Assembly (NCBI GenBank): GCA_965205955.1
Contig: OZ242192.1
Span: 496,001 to 560,000 of the forward strand
DNA: 64,000 nucleotides
Source: G965202915 sp965205955
GTDB taxonomy: Bacteria > Pseudomonadota > Gammaproteobacteria > Eutrophobiales > Eutrophobiaceae
Reading direction: 5' to 3'
The notes beneath the pieces were generated by a model that had not been told where the DNA came from, ran no database searches, and was given only the letters and a program-made list of their open reading frames with translations. How positions within the stretch are numbered: position 1 is the stretch's first letter; every line of letters starts with the position of its first letter. Of this stretch, positions 34,982 through 44,089 are shown piece by piece. The translations under genes were made by a program, and so were the position numbers.

Positions 34982-36739
34982 ATGAAAAAGCCAGTTGCTT
35001 TACTTGCTCTGGCGCTACTGATCGGCAATGTGGATGCCGGCTCTCTCCATGACGCCACTGACAATGGCAATGTGGAGCTCGTGCGGGAACTGCTTGCCAA
35101 AGGGGCCGACCCCAACGCGAAAGACAAGGACGGCTATACCCCCCTGCACGGGGCGGCATACGGGGGCCATACTGAGACGACCCTTGCGCTCATCAAGGCC
35201 GGGGCCGACCCCAACACGAAAGACAAGGACGGCGATACCTCCCTGCACCAGGCGGCATACGGGGGCCATACTGAGACGACCCTCGCGCTCATCAAGGCCG
35301 GGGCCGACCCCAACGCGAAAAACAAGGACGGCTATACCCCCCTGTACTTGGCGGCATACGGGTTCGAGCCTGAGACGGCCCTTGCACTCATCAAGGCCGG
35401 GGCCAACCCCAACGCGAAAGACAAGGACGGCGATACCCCCCTGTACTTGGCGGCATCCGAGGGCCAGACTGAGATTGCCCTTGCGCTCATCAAAGCCGGA
35501 GCCGACCCCAATGGGAAAGTCGAGGACGGCCTTACCCCCCTGCACTTGGCGGCAGGAAAGGGCCAGACTGAGACGACCCTTGCGCTCATCAAGGCCGGAG
35601 CCGACCCCAACGCGAAAGTCGAGGACGGCCCTACCCCCCTGCACTGGGCGGCATCCAGGGGCCATACTGAGACGACCCTTGCGCTCATCAAGGCCGGAGC
35701 CGACCCCAACGCGAAAGACAAGGACGGCAAAACCCCCCTGTACTGGGCGGCATCCAAGCGCCAGACTGAGATTGCCCTTGCACTCATCAAGGCCGGGGCC
35801 AACCCCAACGCGAAAAACAAGAACGGCTATACCCCCCTGTACTGGGCGGCATACAAGGGCCATACTGAGACAGCCCGTGCGCTCATCAAGGCCGGAGCCG
35901 ACCCCAACGCGAAAAACAAGGACGGCTATACCCCCCTGGACTGGGCGGCATCCGAGGGCCATACTGAGATTGCCCTTGCGCTCATCAAGGCCGGAGCCGA
36001 CCCCAACGCGAAAGACAAGGACGGCGATACCCCCCTGCACCAGGCGGCAGCCGGGGGCCATACTGAGATTGCCCTTGCGCTCATCAAGGCCGGAGCCGAC
36101 CCCAACGCGAAAGACAAGGACGGCGAAACCCCCCTGGACTGGGCGGCATACAAGGGCCATACTGAGATTGCCCTTGCGCTCATCAAGGCCGGGGCCGACC
36201 CCAACACGAAAGACAAGGACGGCGATACCCCCCTGTACTGGGCGGCATCCGGGGGCCATACTGAGATTGCCCGTGCGCTCATCAAGGCCGGAGCCGACCC
36301 CAACGTGAAAGACGGGTACGGTAATACCCCCCTGCACCGGGCGGCAGGAAAGGGCCATACTGAGACGACCCTTGCGCTCATCAAGGCCGGAGCCGACCCC
36401 AACGCGAAAGCCGAGGACGGTAATACCCCCCTGCACTGGGCAGCGAGCAGGTCAAAAGCTCCAATGATCCGGCTATTGGTGGAAGAAGGAGCCGATATAT
36501 ACGCTGAAAACGATAAGCTCGAGCGCCCTCTTGACTTGGCAGCACGTTCGGGGCGCTTACCCACAGATACAATGGCCCTGCTTGAAAAGAAGCCTTTTCT
36601 ATCCCGCGTTGGCGGGCTACTGCTGCAAACCTTGATAGTGCTGGGGATCGTAGCATTCTTGGGACTATTTGCGTGGAAAGCGTATGTAAAGGCGCGGAAG
36701 CCGGCATCACCCGAGCCCGGACGAACCCCCCGCCCATAG
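34982..36739 (+). CDS. Exported ankyrin-repeat protein with C-terminal membrane anchor
   Basis: A 585-aa protein. The signal peptide is MKKPVALLALALLIGNVDA, cut before GS. Ankyrin repeats follow to about residue 540, including 13 nearly identical 33-residue units of the form DGxTPLxxAAxxGHTE...ALIKAGADPNAK. Near the C-terminus TLIVLGIVAFLGLFAWKAYV is a single transmembrane helix with a basic, Pro-rich tail, so the repeats should face the periplasm. ATG 34982 has AGGGG about 6 nt upstream; an upstream in-frame start would hide the signal peptide. Ankyrin repeats bind proteins; the partner is unknown. No lipobox is present. Not in an operon. Confidence 0.92.
   Translation: MKKPVALLALALLIGNVDAGSLHDATDNGNVELVRELLAKGADPNAKDKDGYTPLHGAAYGGHTETTLALIKAGADPNTKDKDGDTSLHQAAYGGHTETTLALIKAGADPNAKNKDGYTPLYLAAYGFEPETALALIKAGANPNAKDKDGDTPLYLAASEGQTEIALALIKAGADPNGKVEDGLTPLHLAAGKGQTETTLALIKAGADPNAKVEDGPTPLHWAASRGHTETTLALIKAGADPNAKDKDGKTPLYWAASKRQTEIALALIKAGANPNAKNKNGYTPLYWAAYKGHTETARALIKAGADPNAKNKDGYTPLDWAASEGHTEIALALIKAGADPNAKDKDGDTPLHQAAAGGHTEIALALIKAGADPNAKDKDGETPLDWAAYKGHTEIALALIKAGADPNTKDKDGDTPLYWAASGGHTEIARALIKAGADPNVKDGYGNTPLHRAAGKGHTETTLALIKAGADPNAKAEDGNTPLHWAASRSKAPMIRLLVEEGADIYAENDKLERPLDLAARSGRLPTDTMALLEKKPFLSRVGGLLLQTLIVLGIVAFLGLFAWKAYVKARKPASPEPGRTPRP
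35129..36415. repeat. Tandem repeat, 13 units of exactly 99 bp
   Basis: Units start with GAC GGN and contain CTCATCAAGGCCGG and GACCCCAACGCGAAA at fixed spacing. The distance from 35129 to the matching codon at 36416 is 1287 bp, 13 times 99, with no indel. Differences cluster in a few codons per unit, such as the residues after TPL and after AA. Confidence 0.95.
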
Positions 36740-36747
36740 ATCAGGCC

Positions 36748-36867
36748 ATGCAGCAAAGAATGGTGAAACGCGCTATGGAAAAAGGCATGACGGAAGCCGA
36801 AGCGCACAAACGGGTAGCCGCCCTGGTGAAGCAGAGAGCCAACGGCGTCTCGAGGGGCACGCAGTAA
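36748..36867 (+). CDS. Small basic helical ORF (39 aa), unknown
   Basis: ORF from ATG 36748 to TAA, just after the ankyrin stop. The product is Lys/Arg/Glu-rich (MVKRAMEKGMTEAEAHKRVA) and probably helical. No Shine-Dalgarno is evident. It could be a remnant of a longer gene or of the ankyrin protein's old C-terminus in another frame. The call is weak. Confidence 0.25.
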   Translation: MQQRMVKRAMEKGMTEAEAHKRVAALVKQRANGVSRGTQ

Positions 36868-36877
36868 TTCCGGCTAA

Positions 36878-37088
36878 GCCTGCGAAAGATTTACCCCCTG
36901 ACCTGAGCAGGGGCAGGCATCCAGTCTTTCGCAAGAATTGCAGAGAAGGCTACGGATGGGAATTATGGCGGGGCAAGCGCAGTTCGGGTACATTTAGTCA
37001 TGGGCAAGGTACTGTTTGCTTTTGGTGTGCGTGCCTGAATTTTATCAAACTTTACGGGCTTTGCCCTCTTTATTGGTGCAATATCCGG
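36878..37088. repeat. Dispersed intergenic repeat, copy B
   Basis: About 210 bp, homologous to 14363-14565. It has the same start GCCTGCGAAAGATTTA, a hairpin with paired change (CCCCTG / CAGGGG), the same CGGGTACATTTAGTCATGGG block and the same ending CAATATCCGG. The middle differs and holds the 27-bp block also seen at 34714. It ends beside the ntrC stop, as copy A ends beside another minus-strand gene, and could act as a terminator. Confidence 0.85.
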
Positions 37089-37089
37089 C

Positions 37090-38499
37090 CTAAACCGTCA
37101 AATCATACTGTTTCATTTTTCTGGTCAAGGTGTTTCGTCCCCAGCCGAGCAGTTTTGCGGCCTCCCGGCGTTTGCCGCCGGTCTTCTTCAGTGCCGCCCG
37201 AATCAGGATGCTCTCAAATCTGGGAAGCGCACTGCTGAGAATATCTCCGCCTCCTTCGGTTAAACGGGACTCTACCCATTGCCGTAGCATGTTTTCCCAT
37301 CGGTCGCCGCCGGTCGTATCGATTACTTCGGAGGATCCGATGAGTTCAGGCGGCAGATCTGCAAGGTGTATATCCCGGCTGGATGCCATTACCGTTGCCC
37401 AGCGGCAGAAATTTTGCAGTTGCCTGACGTTACCCGGCCAGGGCAAGTGCCGCAGATGATCTTCGGTATTTGGCAATAGACGCTTGGATTTGGTCCCCAA
37501 CTCTTTTGCTGCCTGCCGCAGAAAGTATTTACTCAATTTGCCAATATCCGAGGCCCGCTCCCGCAATGCGGGCACATGAACACGGATCACGTTCAGCCGA
37601 TGCAGTAAATCTTCCCGGAATTTTCCTTCCCGGACGCGCTGTTCCAGGTCCTGATGCGTCGCGGCGACAATGCGCACATCGACTTTTATCGGCACACGAC
37701 TGCCGACGCGGTAAAGCTCCCCCTCGGCCAGGATCCTGAGCAGGCGGGTTTGCAACTCTCCGGGCATATCGCCGATTTCGTCCAGGAACAGGGTGCCGCC
37801 GTTCGCCTGTTCGAAGCGGCCGATATGCCGCGACAGTGCGCCGGTGAATGCGCCCTTTTCGTGCCCGAACAGCTCGGATTCAATCAGTTCTTTCGTTATT
37901 GCGGCGGTGTTGATTGCAATGAAGGAATGATCGGCGCGCGGACTATGCTCATGCAAGGCCCTGGCCACCAATTCTTTGCCGGTACCGGATTCGCCGGTGA
38001 TCAGTACGGTCATATTGGAGCTGGACAATTTTCCTATGGCCCTGAATATTTCCTGCATCGCCGGAGCGGATCCGATAATTGGCCCGCTGTATTCGGATTC
38101 GCCGCCGGATTTTGGCGATTTATTTTGTTTGCTGCCGGCAAGTGCTCGTTCCACCAGGCTGACCACGTCATTGACGTCGAAGGGTTTCGACAGATATTCA
38201 AATGCCCCTCCCTGAAAGGACGACACGGCATGATCCAGGTCCGAATAGGCGGTCATGATGATAACCGGAATATCGGGATATATTTGCTTTATTCGTTCCA
38301 GCAGACTGATGCCGTCTATACCGGGCATGCGTATATCCGATATGATTACGTTCGGCTTGTCCGTTTGCATGCGCTCCAGCAGATCGCGCGGTTTGGCATA
38401 ACTGCTTATTTCGGCATCTATCTTTGCCAATGCCTTTTCCAGCACCCAGCGTATCGAGCGGTCGTCATCGGCGATCCAGATTTTTTTATTGCGGCTCAT
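37090..38499 (-). CDS. ntrC: Nitrogen regulation response regulator NtrC
   Basis: Sigma54-dependent activator of nitrogen-assimilation genes. The receiver domain has acidic pocket D11-D13 and phospho-acceptor D55 (IISDIRMPG). The AAA+ domain has Walker A GESGTGKE, the sigma54 loop GAFTGA and Walker B GGTLFLDEIGD. The Fis-type HTH at the end reads REAAKLLGWGRNTLTRK. The product is 469 aa. It overlaps ntrB by 14 nt, so the two-component pair is co-translated. Confidence 0.97.
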   Translation of the reverse strand: MSRNKKIWIADDDRSIRWVLEKALAKIDAEISSYAKPRDLLERMQTDKPNVIISDIRMPGIDGISLLERIKQIYPDIPVIIMTAYSDLDHAVSSFQGGAFEYLSKPFDVNDVVSLVERALAGSKQNKSPKSGGESEYSGPIIGSAPAMQEIFRAIGKLSSSNMTVLITGESGTGKELVARALHEHSPRADHSFIAINTAAITKELIESELFGHEKGAFTGALSRHIGRFEQANGGTLFLDEIGDMPGELQTRLLRILAEGELYRVGSRVPIKVDVRIVAATHQDLEQRVREGKFREDLLHRLNVIRVHVPALRERASDIGKLSKYFLRQAAKELGTKSKRLLPNTEDHLRHLPWPGNVRQLQNFCRWATVMASSRDIHLADLPPELIGSSEVIDTTGGDRWENMLRQWVESRLTEGGGDILSSALPRFESILIRAALKKTGGKRREAAKLLGWGRNTLTRKMKQYDLTV

Positions 38500-39553
38500 T
38501 TATTCGTTCAATCGGCAACAGTACCCGAAAATAGCTTATAAGATCCTTTCTCTCGTATTCAATGATCCCCCCATGCTGCTGAATAAGCTGCTGCGCTATA
38601 GGCAAACCCAGTCCGGTTCCTTCGGCGCGTCCGGTGATCATCGGATAGAAAGCGCCGTTTTCAATCTCCGGGGGGATGCCGGGGCCGTTATCCATGACTT
38701 CCAGATTCAGCACGATCCTGTGCAACTGCTGCTGAATGGTTACCCGGCGCAATACCCGGGTTCTGACGGTGACTTCACCATTGTCTTCTACCGCCTGTAC
38801 CGCATTGCGCAATAGATTTATCAGAACCTGAATCAGGTATCCCCGGTCGATCTGCATTTCAGGCAGGCTGGGATCATAGTCGCGCTTGATATCGAGCGCC
38901 TCCTTTTTTTCCGCTTGGATAATATGGATTGCATACTCGCTAAGCTCATGGATATTAGCCGGGTGAAATTCGGGTTTTTTATTCGGGGCCAGCATTCGAT
39001 CAATGAAATTTTTCAAGCGATCCGCCTCGTTGATGATCAGGCTGGTGTATTCAATCAATTCGGCTTCTTTCAGCCTTTGCTCCAGCAATTGAGCCGCGCC
39101 GCGTATCCCTCCCAAAGGATTTTTCACTTCATGGGCAATGCCGCGCACCGATTGTCTGGCCGCATCGTTTATGGTTTGGATGTTTTCTTTCCGCAGCACC
39201 CGGGTAAAATCATTCGCATCCGCCAACTCGATCACAAGTTCGTGCAAACCTCCGCCGTCAAAGATGGGAGTAATCATGCAATCGACCTTTATCGAGCGGC
39301 TGTTTCCAAGCGTCAGACCCACGCCTCTTTCAATGCACAGGCTGCCGCTGGTCAATGCCCGTTTTATCGCGTGATTGAATACCGGAGAATTTGGCCAGAG
39401 GTCATCCGGGCATTTTCCTGAAACCTGCATACGGCTGAGGGACAACAGATCTTCCCCCGCGCTGTTGATGCAGCAGAGCCGCAGATCGGCATCAAACAAC
39501 AGTACCGCCGTGGATAATTTATCAAAGGGCTGTGGTGGTAAGTTTGTTTCCAT
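38486..39553 (-). CDS. ntrB: Nitrogen regulation sensor kinase NtrB
   Basis: Cytoplasmic histidine kinase/phosphatase that controls NtrC under PII. The N-terminal PAS domain is at about 10-120; the phospho-histidine lies in GIAHEVKNPLGGIRGAAQLL. The N box is in INLLRNAVQAV and the G boxes are DNGPGIPPEI and GTGLGLPIAQQ. The product is 355 aa with no membrane segment. It lies upstream of ntrC and downstream of glnA with a DUF4124 gene between. Confidence 0.96.
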   Translation of the reverse strand: METNLPPQPFDKLSTAVLLFDADLRLCCINSAGEDLLSLSRMQVSGKCPDDLWPNSPVFNHAIKRALTSGSLCIERGVGLTLGNSRSIKVDCMITPIFDGGGLHELVIELADANDFTRVLRKENIQTINDAARQSVRGIAHEVKNPLGGIRGAAQLLEQRLKEAELIEYTSLIINEADRLKNFIDRMLAPNKKPEFHPANIHELSEYAIHIIQAEKKEALDIKRDYDPSLPEMQIDRGYLIQVLINLLRNAVQAVEDNGEVTVRTRVLRRVTIQQQLHRIVLNLEVMDNGPGIPPEIENGAFYPMITGRAEGTGLGLPIAQQLIQQHGGIIEYERKDLISYFRVLLPIERINEPQ

Positions 39554-39716
39554 ACCGGATCAGTAATGCGCCAGTGCTCGTCTGTCTGAAAACTGCATTG
39601 ATTATCATCGATTTCCATGGGATAAACAGTAAATATTGCACCGCCTTTCCCTTGGCAACCGGCAACGGGGAAACCCAACGGAAGATGCTGTTGACGGAAG
39701 TACCGGAATTTGAATA

Positions 39717-40235
39717 TCAGCGCTTCTGTTTTTTGATAACCTGGCGTTGCAGGTGGAAGGTAATCGGCGAGGATGCGGTGAGTGTTTTTCCGTCCCGACC
39801 GACTATCTTCGCGATAAGAGTATGCGTCCCCCTGGCAACATTGCTTACCGTATAGCTGCTTGCGCTACCGGAAGCAACCTTGCCGCCATCCATGCTGATC
39901 TCGATTTGATCGCCGCTCCTCAGATTCGGAGTGGTGGCAACGCTGATACTTACATTGCCCTCATTACCCTGAACGACACTATCATTGGCCGGAGCGCTTA
40001 TGGTAATGGCACTGTATCGCAGTGCCGGTTTCCGTTTTTTCTGATAGGGTCGATGACGATAATCGCCGGCGTGGGGATTGCTGATCGTCTGCGCTTCTTC
40101 GACCTGGATCTCTTCGGCCCCCTCTTCCTGTTTATCGGTAAAAATCACATTGCCGTGCTCATCAACGGTTTTATACACCGTTTCGGCGGTGGCGGACGTA
40201 ACAACGAACACCAATAAAAGCAGCATCAATCGCAT
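39717..40235 (-). CDS. Exported DUF4124 protein with Ig-like C-terminal domain
   Basis: Signal peptide MRLMLLLLVFVVTSATA. The DUF4124 signature follows (ETVYKTVDEHGNVIFTDKQ). After a basic linker, residues ~75-165 read as a beta-sandwich (ITISAPANDSVVQGNEGNVS, then GTHTLIAKIVGRDGK), like Ig-like or chitin-binding accessory folds. The product is 172 aa. Genes of this type sit between glnA and ntrB in several gammaproteobacteria; the function is unknown. Confidence 0.85.
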   Translation of the reverse strand: MRLMLLLLVFVVTSATAETVYKTVDEHGNVIFTDKQEEGAEEIQVEEAQTISNPHAGDYRHRPYQKKRKPALRYSAITISAPANDSVVQGNEGNVSISVATTPNLRSGDQIEISMDGGKVASGSASSYTVSNVARGTHTLIAKIVGRDGKTLTASSPITFHLQRQVIKKQKR

Positions 40236-40306
40236 GGCAGTTGAGTTTAAACACGCATCAGCACATTCATTACTTTTAAGTGTAGCACAATACTAATTAC
40301 CAGTGA

Positions 40307-41716
40307 TTACAGGCTGTAATACATATCGAATTCCACCGGGTGCGTGGTCATTCTGAAACGATTGACCTCTTCCATCTTCAATTCAAGATAACCGTCGATC
40401 ATATCGTCGCTGAAAACGCTGCCAACAGTCAGAAATTCACGATCTTTATCCAGCGCCTCCAGCGCCATTTCCAACGAGGAGGCAATCGTCGGGATATCCC
40501 TTTCTTCCTCGATGCTAAGATCGTATAAATCCTTTTCCAGAGGCTCACCCGGCTCGATTCTGTTTTGTATCCCGTCCAGCCCCGCCATCATCATGGAAGC
40601 GAAGGCAAAATAGGGATTGCCATTGGAATCGGGAAATCGTATTTCAATCCGCCTCTCGACGGGACTGGCTACCCAGGGAATGCGGCAGGATGCGGAGCGG
40701 TTGCGCGAGGAATACGCCAGCAGAGTCGGGGCCTCAAAACCCGGCACCAGACGCTTGTAGCTATTGGTCCCGGCATTGCAGAATGCGTTCAGCGCCCGTG
40801 CGTGCTTGAAGATTCCGCCAATATAATACAGGGCTGTGTCGGATAGTCCGCCGTATTTATCACCGGCAAATATATTTACGCCGTCCTTGCCCAGGGATTG
40901 ATGCACGTGCATGCCATTGCCGTTATCGCCAACCAGCGGCTTGGGCATAAATGTGGCGGTTTTGCCGTAGCCGTGGGCAACATTCATGACGATGTATTTC
41001 AAAATAAGCAGTTCGTCCGCTTTTTTCGTCAATGTATCGAATCTGGTTCCAATTTCAGCCTGACCGGCCGTCGCCACTTCATGGTGATGCACCTCTACGG
41101 TTACGCCCATATCCTCCAGAGTGTTGCACATCGCAGAGCGAACATTCTGCATGGAATCGACAGGCGGCACCGGGAAATAGCCGCCTTTTACTCCGGGGCG
41201 ATGACCGATATTCATCTCTTCCCCAATGCGGCCGCTGTTCCAGCTTCCTTCATCGGAATCAATCTCATAGAAGGCGGTATTTACGCTGTCACCCCAGCAC
41301 ACTTCGTCAAAAACAAAGAACTCCGGTTCCGGGCCGAAATAGGCCGCATCGGCGATACCGGTCGATTTCATATAGGCTTCGGCGCGCTTGGCCAGCGAGC
41401 GAGGATCGCGCTCATATCCTTTCATTGTAGCGGGCTCGAGCACATCACAGCGGATATTTACCGTGGGATCATCAAAAAAGGGATCGAGGACGGCCGTTTC
41501 GGTATCCGGCATCAGGATCATATCCGATTCATTAATCCCCTTCCATCCGGCGATGGATGAACCATCGAACATCTTTCCATTCTCGAAAAAATCATCGTTA
41601 ACGGTGTCTACAGGAACCGTAACATGCTGCTCCTTCCCCCGGGTATCACAAAACCGCAGATCGGCAAACCGCGCTTGATGCTCCTCAATGAGTTTCATTA
41701 TATTGTCTTTTGACAT
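40307..41716 (-). CDS. glnA: Glutamine synthetase, type I
   Basis: ATP-dependent amidation of glutamate, the entry point for ammonia. The family motifs are FDGSSIAGWKGINESDM, EPEFFVFDEV, GNGMHVHQSL and NRSASCRIPW. The adenylylation tyrosine is expected in EKDLYDLSIEE. ATG 41716 is chosen because GGGAGGA lies 4 nt upstream and the 469 aa equal the E. coli enzyme; the reading frame extends 5 codons further. With ntrB and ntrC downstream on the same strand, this is the standard nitrogen regulon cluster. Confidence 0.98.
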   Translation of the reverse strand: MSKDNIMKLIEEHQARFADLRFCDTRGKEQHVTVPVDTVNDDFFENGKMFDGSSIAGWKGINESDMILMPDTETAVLDPFFDDPTVNIRCDVLEPATMKGYERDPRSLAKRAEAYMKSTGIADAAYFGPEPEFFVFDEVCWGDSVNTAFYEIDSDEGSWNSGRIGEEMNIGHRPGVKGGYFPVPPVDSMQNVRSAMCNTLEDMGVTVEVHHHEVATAGQAEIGTRFDTLTKKADELLILKYIVMNVAHGYGKTATFMPKPLVGDNGNGMHVHQSLGKDGVNIFAGDKYGGLSDTALYYIGGIFKHARALNAFCNAGTNSYKRLVPGFEAPTLLAYSSRNRSASCRIPWVASPVERRIEIRFPDSNGNPYFAFASMMMAGLDGIQNRIEPGEPLEKDLYDLSIEEERDIPTIASSLEMALEALDKDREFLTVGSVFSDDMIDGYLELKMEEVNRFRMTTHPVEFDMYYSL

Positions 41717-41893
41717 CAGTCCTCCCTCCATCAGCTAAAATATGTTTTGTTTTTATTTGCAAGAATCAGCCGCCAGGCGCAGGCAATGCCTCGAACAAAA
41801 AAGCAGAGCACACCGTCGGCTTTGGGTAAATATACCATAAATTTAGCTGCTTGGGGCAAACTGGTGAGCAAAGAACCGATAATTCCGAAGTGG

Positions 41894-42553
41894 TCAGTGT
41901 TTTCCGTAAATAATCATATGCCGGTCGGATATTTGCTCGGTTTGCAACTGGCCTAAATCCGCTTGAATGAGCTGCTGTTTCAGCTCAGTCAGGGTAAACG
42001 CTGCCAATAAGGAATTTCTAAAATCTTTTTTTAAGACCTCGGATTCATTGCCTGAATAGCGCTCCACGAGCTCATCGGCTTTTTGTTCGGACTCGGGGCG
42101 TAATAAATCCATCACAAAAATCTCCGAATCCCCGGCATGGGTTTTTATGCAATTCCATAAAACCTGCGGATCATGCAGATGATGCAACAGACTGTTGCTG
42201 AAAATACAATTGTATTGGGTTTCCGTTTTGTCCAACTCATCAATCATTGCGTGAATGAGACGGATGCTGCCCTGCAAATTATTTGCGTCCACTGACCTCT
42301 TCGCTTCCAGCAGCATTGCTTCCGCCCCATCGACGGCGTCAATGAAATACCCGGGGAACCGCCGCGCAAAGCGAATGCTGATATCCGCAGGTCCGCAGCC
42401 CAGATCCAGCGCATGGCCGCTATCGGACAATCGGGGAATTCTTGCGGCCAATGCATCGATAAACATCGAGTGCGGTTCCTCAAAATCAGCCTCGGCATAG
42501 GCCCTGGCCTGCTCCATCTCATTCATAAGCTCAGGTTCGGGGATGCGCTTCAT
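41894..42553 (-). CDS. Class I SAM-dependent methyltransferase, substrate unknown
   Basis: Rossmann methyltransferase. Motif I ALDLGCGPADISIRFA, motif II acidic end VDGAEAML, and motif IV NCIFSNSLLHHLHDP are visible. The substrate cannot be told. The frame reaches back to a TTG at 42628 overlapping the lysA stop, but that leader (Cys/Gly-rich) has no homology; ATG 42553 gives 219 aa and starts MKRIPEPELMNEMEQARAYA. It is probably co-transcribed with lysA. Confidence 0.75.
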   Translation of the reverse strand: MKRIPEPELMNEMEQARAYAEADFEEPHSMFIDALAARIPRLSDSGHALDLGCGPADISIRFARRFPGYFIDAVDGAEAMLLEAKRSVDANNLQGSIRLIHAMIDELDKTETQYNCIFSNSLLHHLHDPQVLWNCIKTHAGDSEIFVMDLLRPESEQKADELVERYSGNESEVLKKDFRNSLLAAFTLTELKQQLIQADLGQLQTEQISDRHMIIYGKH

Positions 42554-42624
42554 GGTGATCTGTTTTTTCCCGCATGGATCATTACATTCTCCTGCGATGC
42601 CGCTCCGGTATGAGGTGCAAACAT

Positions 42625-43887
42625 TCAATCGGGCAGCATCGATTCTCCCAGCATCAGACTATCAATCGTTTCCCTTTTCTTGATCTCGAATACTTCGCCG
42701 CCATCGACCATTACCTCGCATGCCCTCGGTCGCGAATTATAATTGCTGCTCATACTGAAACTGTATGCGCCCACATTGTAAATCGCCAATAAATCTTTTT
42801 GTTCAAGGGACAAACCCCGATCTTTCGCCAGAAAATCGCTGGTCTCACAGATCGGCCCAACCAGATGATAATTCTGCGGCTCGGCATTGCTGTCCTGTAC
42901 CACCCTTTTTACATTATGCCAGCCATTGTACAACGCCGGACGCAGCAGGTCATTCATCGCCGCATCGACAATGGCAAAATGATGGTGCCGAGTATGTTTC
43001 AGATATTCGACGCGCGTCAACAGCACGCCCGCATTGCCTGCTATCGAGCGTCCGGGTTCAATCAACACCTCGTATTTTTCACCGTCAATTGCTGAGCGTA
43101 TGATGTCAATGTAATCCTCTATCGCCGGAATGTTCTCATCCCGGTAGGCAATGCCCAAACCACCGCCAATATTAATATGGCGGATGCCGATGCCCCTCGA
43201 TTCAAGTTCCCCGGCCAGGGCAACCATCCTTATGATTGCATCATAAAAAGGATCCAGACTGGTAATTTGCGAGCCTATGTGGCAGTCGATTCCGGTTATT
43301 TCCACGTGCTGTAACTCCGCGGCGATATTGTATATTTCCGGCGCTGTTTCAATCTCTATGCCGAATTTGTTTTCCTTTAAACCGGTGGCAATATAAGGAT
43401 GTGTTTTGGCATCGATATCGGGATTGACCCGGATGGAGATGGACGCTTTTTTTTGCAGTTGCCGGGCAACGGCATCGATATTTTCCAATTCCTGGGTCGA
43501 TTCCACATTAAAGCATTTAATGCCGACTTCGAGCGCACGGGTAATCTCATCAGCGGTCTTGCCCACTCCGGAAAAAACGATCCTGGCGGGATCCCCTCCG
43601 GCGGCAAGTACGCGCTCCAGCTCCCCCCCGGAAACAATATCGAATCCGGAACCCAGGCGCGCGAGGATATCCAGAACCGCCAGATTGGAATTGGCCTTGA
43701 CCGCATAACAGATTAAATGCGCACAGTCCGACAATGCCTGCTCATAGGTCCGCCATGCATCCTCTACCACCCTGCGCGAATAGACATAGCATGGTGTGCC
43801 ATATTGTTCGGCGATCCGCTCCAGAGAAACATCCTCGGCAAAGAGCCGACCATTTCGATATTCGAATTGAGTGCGCAATTTAGGCAA
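42625..43887 (-). CDS. lysA: Diaminopimelate decarboxylase
   Basis: PLP enzyme of the last step of lysine synthesis. PLP lysine in CYAVKANSNLAVL; other motifs are SGGELERVLAAG, HIGSQITSLDPF, IEPGRSIAGNAGVL and GAYSFSMSSNYNSRPR. It resembles the Pseudomonas type closely and is 420 aa. The start is TTG 43887, one base after the lptM stop; no ATG is near, and homology begins within ten residues. Operon lptM-lysA-methyltransferase. Confidence 0.95.
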   Translation of the reverse strand: MPKLRTQFEYRNGRLFAEDVSLERIAEQYGTPCYVYSRRVVEDAWRTYEQALSDCAHLICYAVKANSNLAVLDILARLGSGFDIVSGGELERVLAAGGDPARIVFSGVGKTADEITRALEVGIKCFNVESTQELENIDAVARQLQKKASISIRVNPDIDAKTHPYIATGLKENKFGIEIETAPEIYNIAAELQHVEITGIDCHIGSQITSLDPFYDAIIRMVALAGELESRGIGIRHINIGGGLGIAYRDENIPAIEDYIDIIRSAIDGEKYEVLIEPGRSIAGNAGVLLTRVEYLKHTRHHHFAIVDAAMNDLLRPALYNGWHNVKRVVQDSNAEPQNYHLVGPICETSDFLAKDRGLSLEQKDLLAIYNVGAYSFSMSSNYNSRPRACEVMVDGGEVFEIKKRETIDSLMLGESMLPD

Positions 43888-43888
43888 A

Positions 43889-44008
43889 TCAGTCCGGGGA
43901 GAACGCTGCCTGCCCTTCAGTATGATATAAATCGCCTTTCTGGCCGCAGGCAGTTAAAATACAGACGGAAAGGAGCAGGATTATAAATTTCATAATGGTC
44001 ATTTTCAT
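43889..44008 (-). CDS. lptM: Small LPS-assembly lipoprotein LptM (YifL-like)
   Basis: A 39-aa lipoprotein. A hydrophobic signal (MKMTIMKFIILLLSVC) leads to lipobox LTAC, so the mature N-terminus is Cys followed by GQKGDLYHT, the hallmark of the LptM/YifL family. LptM helps oxidative maturation of the LptD translocon at the outer membrane. GGAGAG lies 6 nt before ATG 44008. Its place just before lysA is conserved in related bacteria. Confidence 0.88.
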   Translation of the reverse strand: MKMTIMKFIILLLSVCILTACGQKGDLYHTEGQAAFSPD

Positions 44009-44089
44009 TGTATTCTCTCCGGCATTCAATCGTGTCTTTGATTCTGCCGGAATAAGCAGATAAATCCAAAAGATAAAGCCGGATTAATT

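Noticed and set aside
35015..36436. Long minus-strand (473 codons) and second plus-strand (426 codons) open frames over the ankyrin gene
   Set aside because: A 99-bp unit repeated without indels keeps any stop-free frame open for its whole length. Only the signal-peptide frame has a family match, start site and membrane anchor.
41717..41893. Sigma54 (-24/-12) promoter upstream of glnA
   Set aside because: TGGC and TTGCA words occur on the minus strand, but their spacing is off by 3 bp, and a second candidate is off by 1 bp. No site with correct spacing was found by eye.
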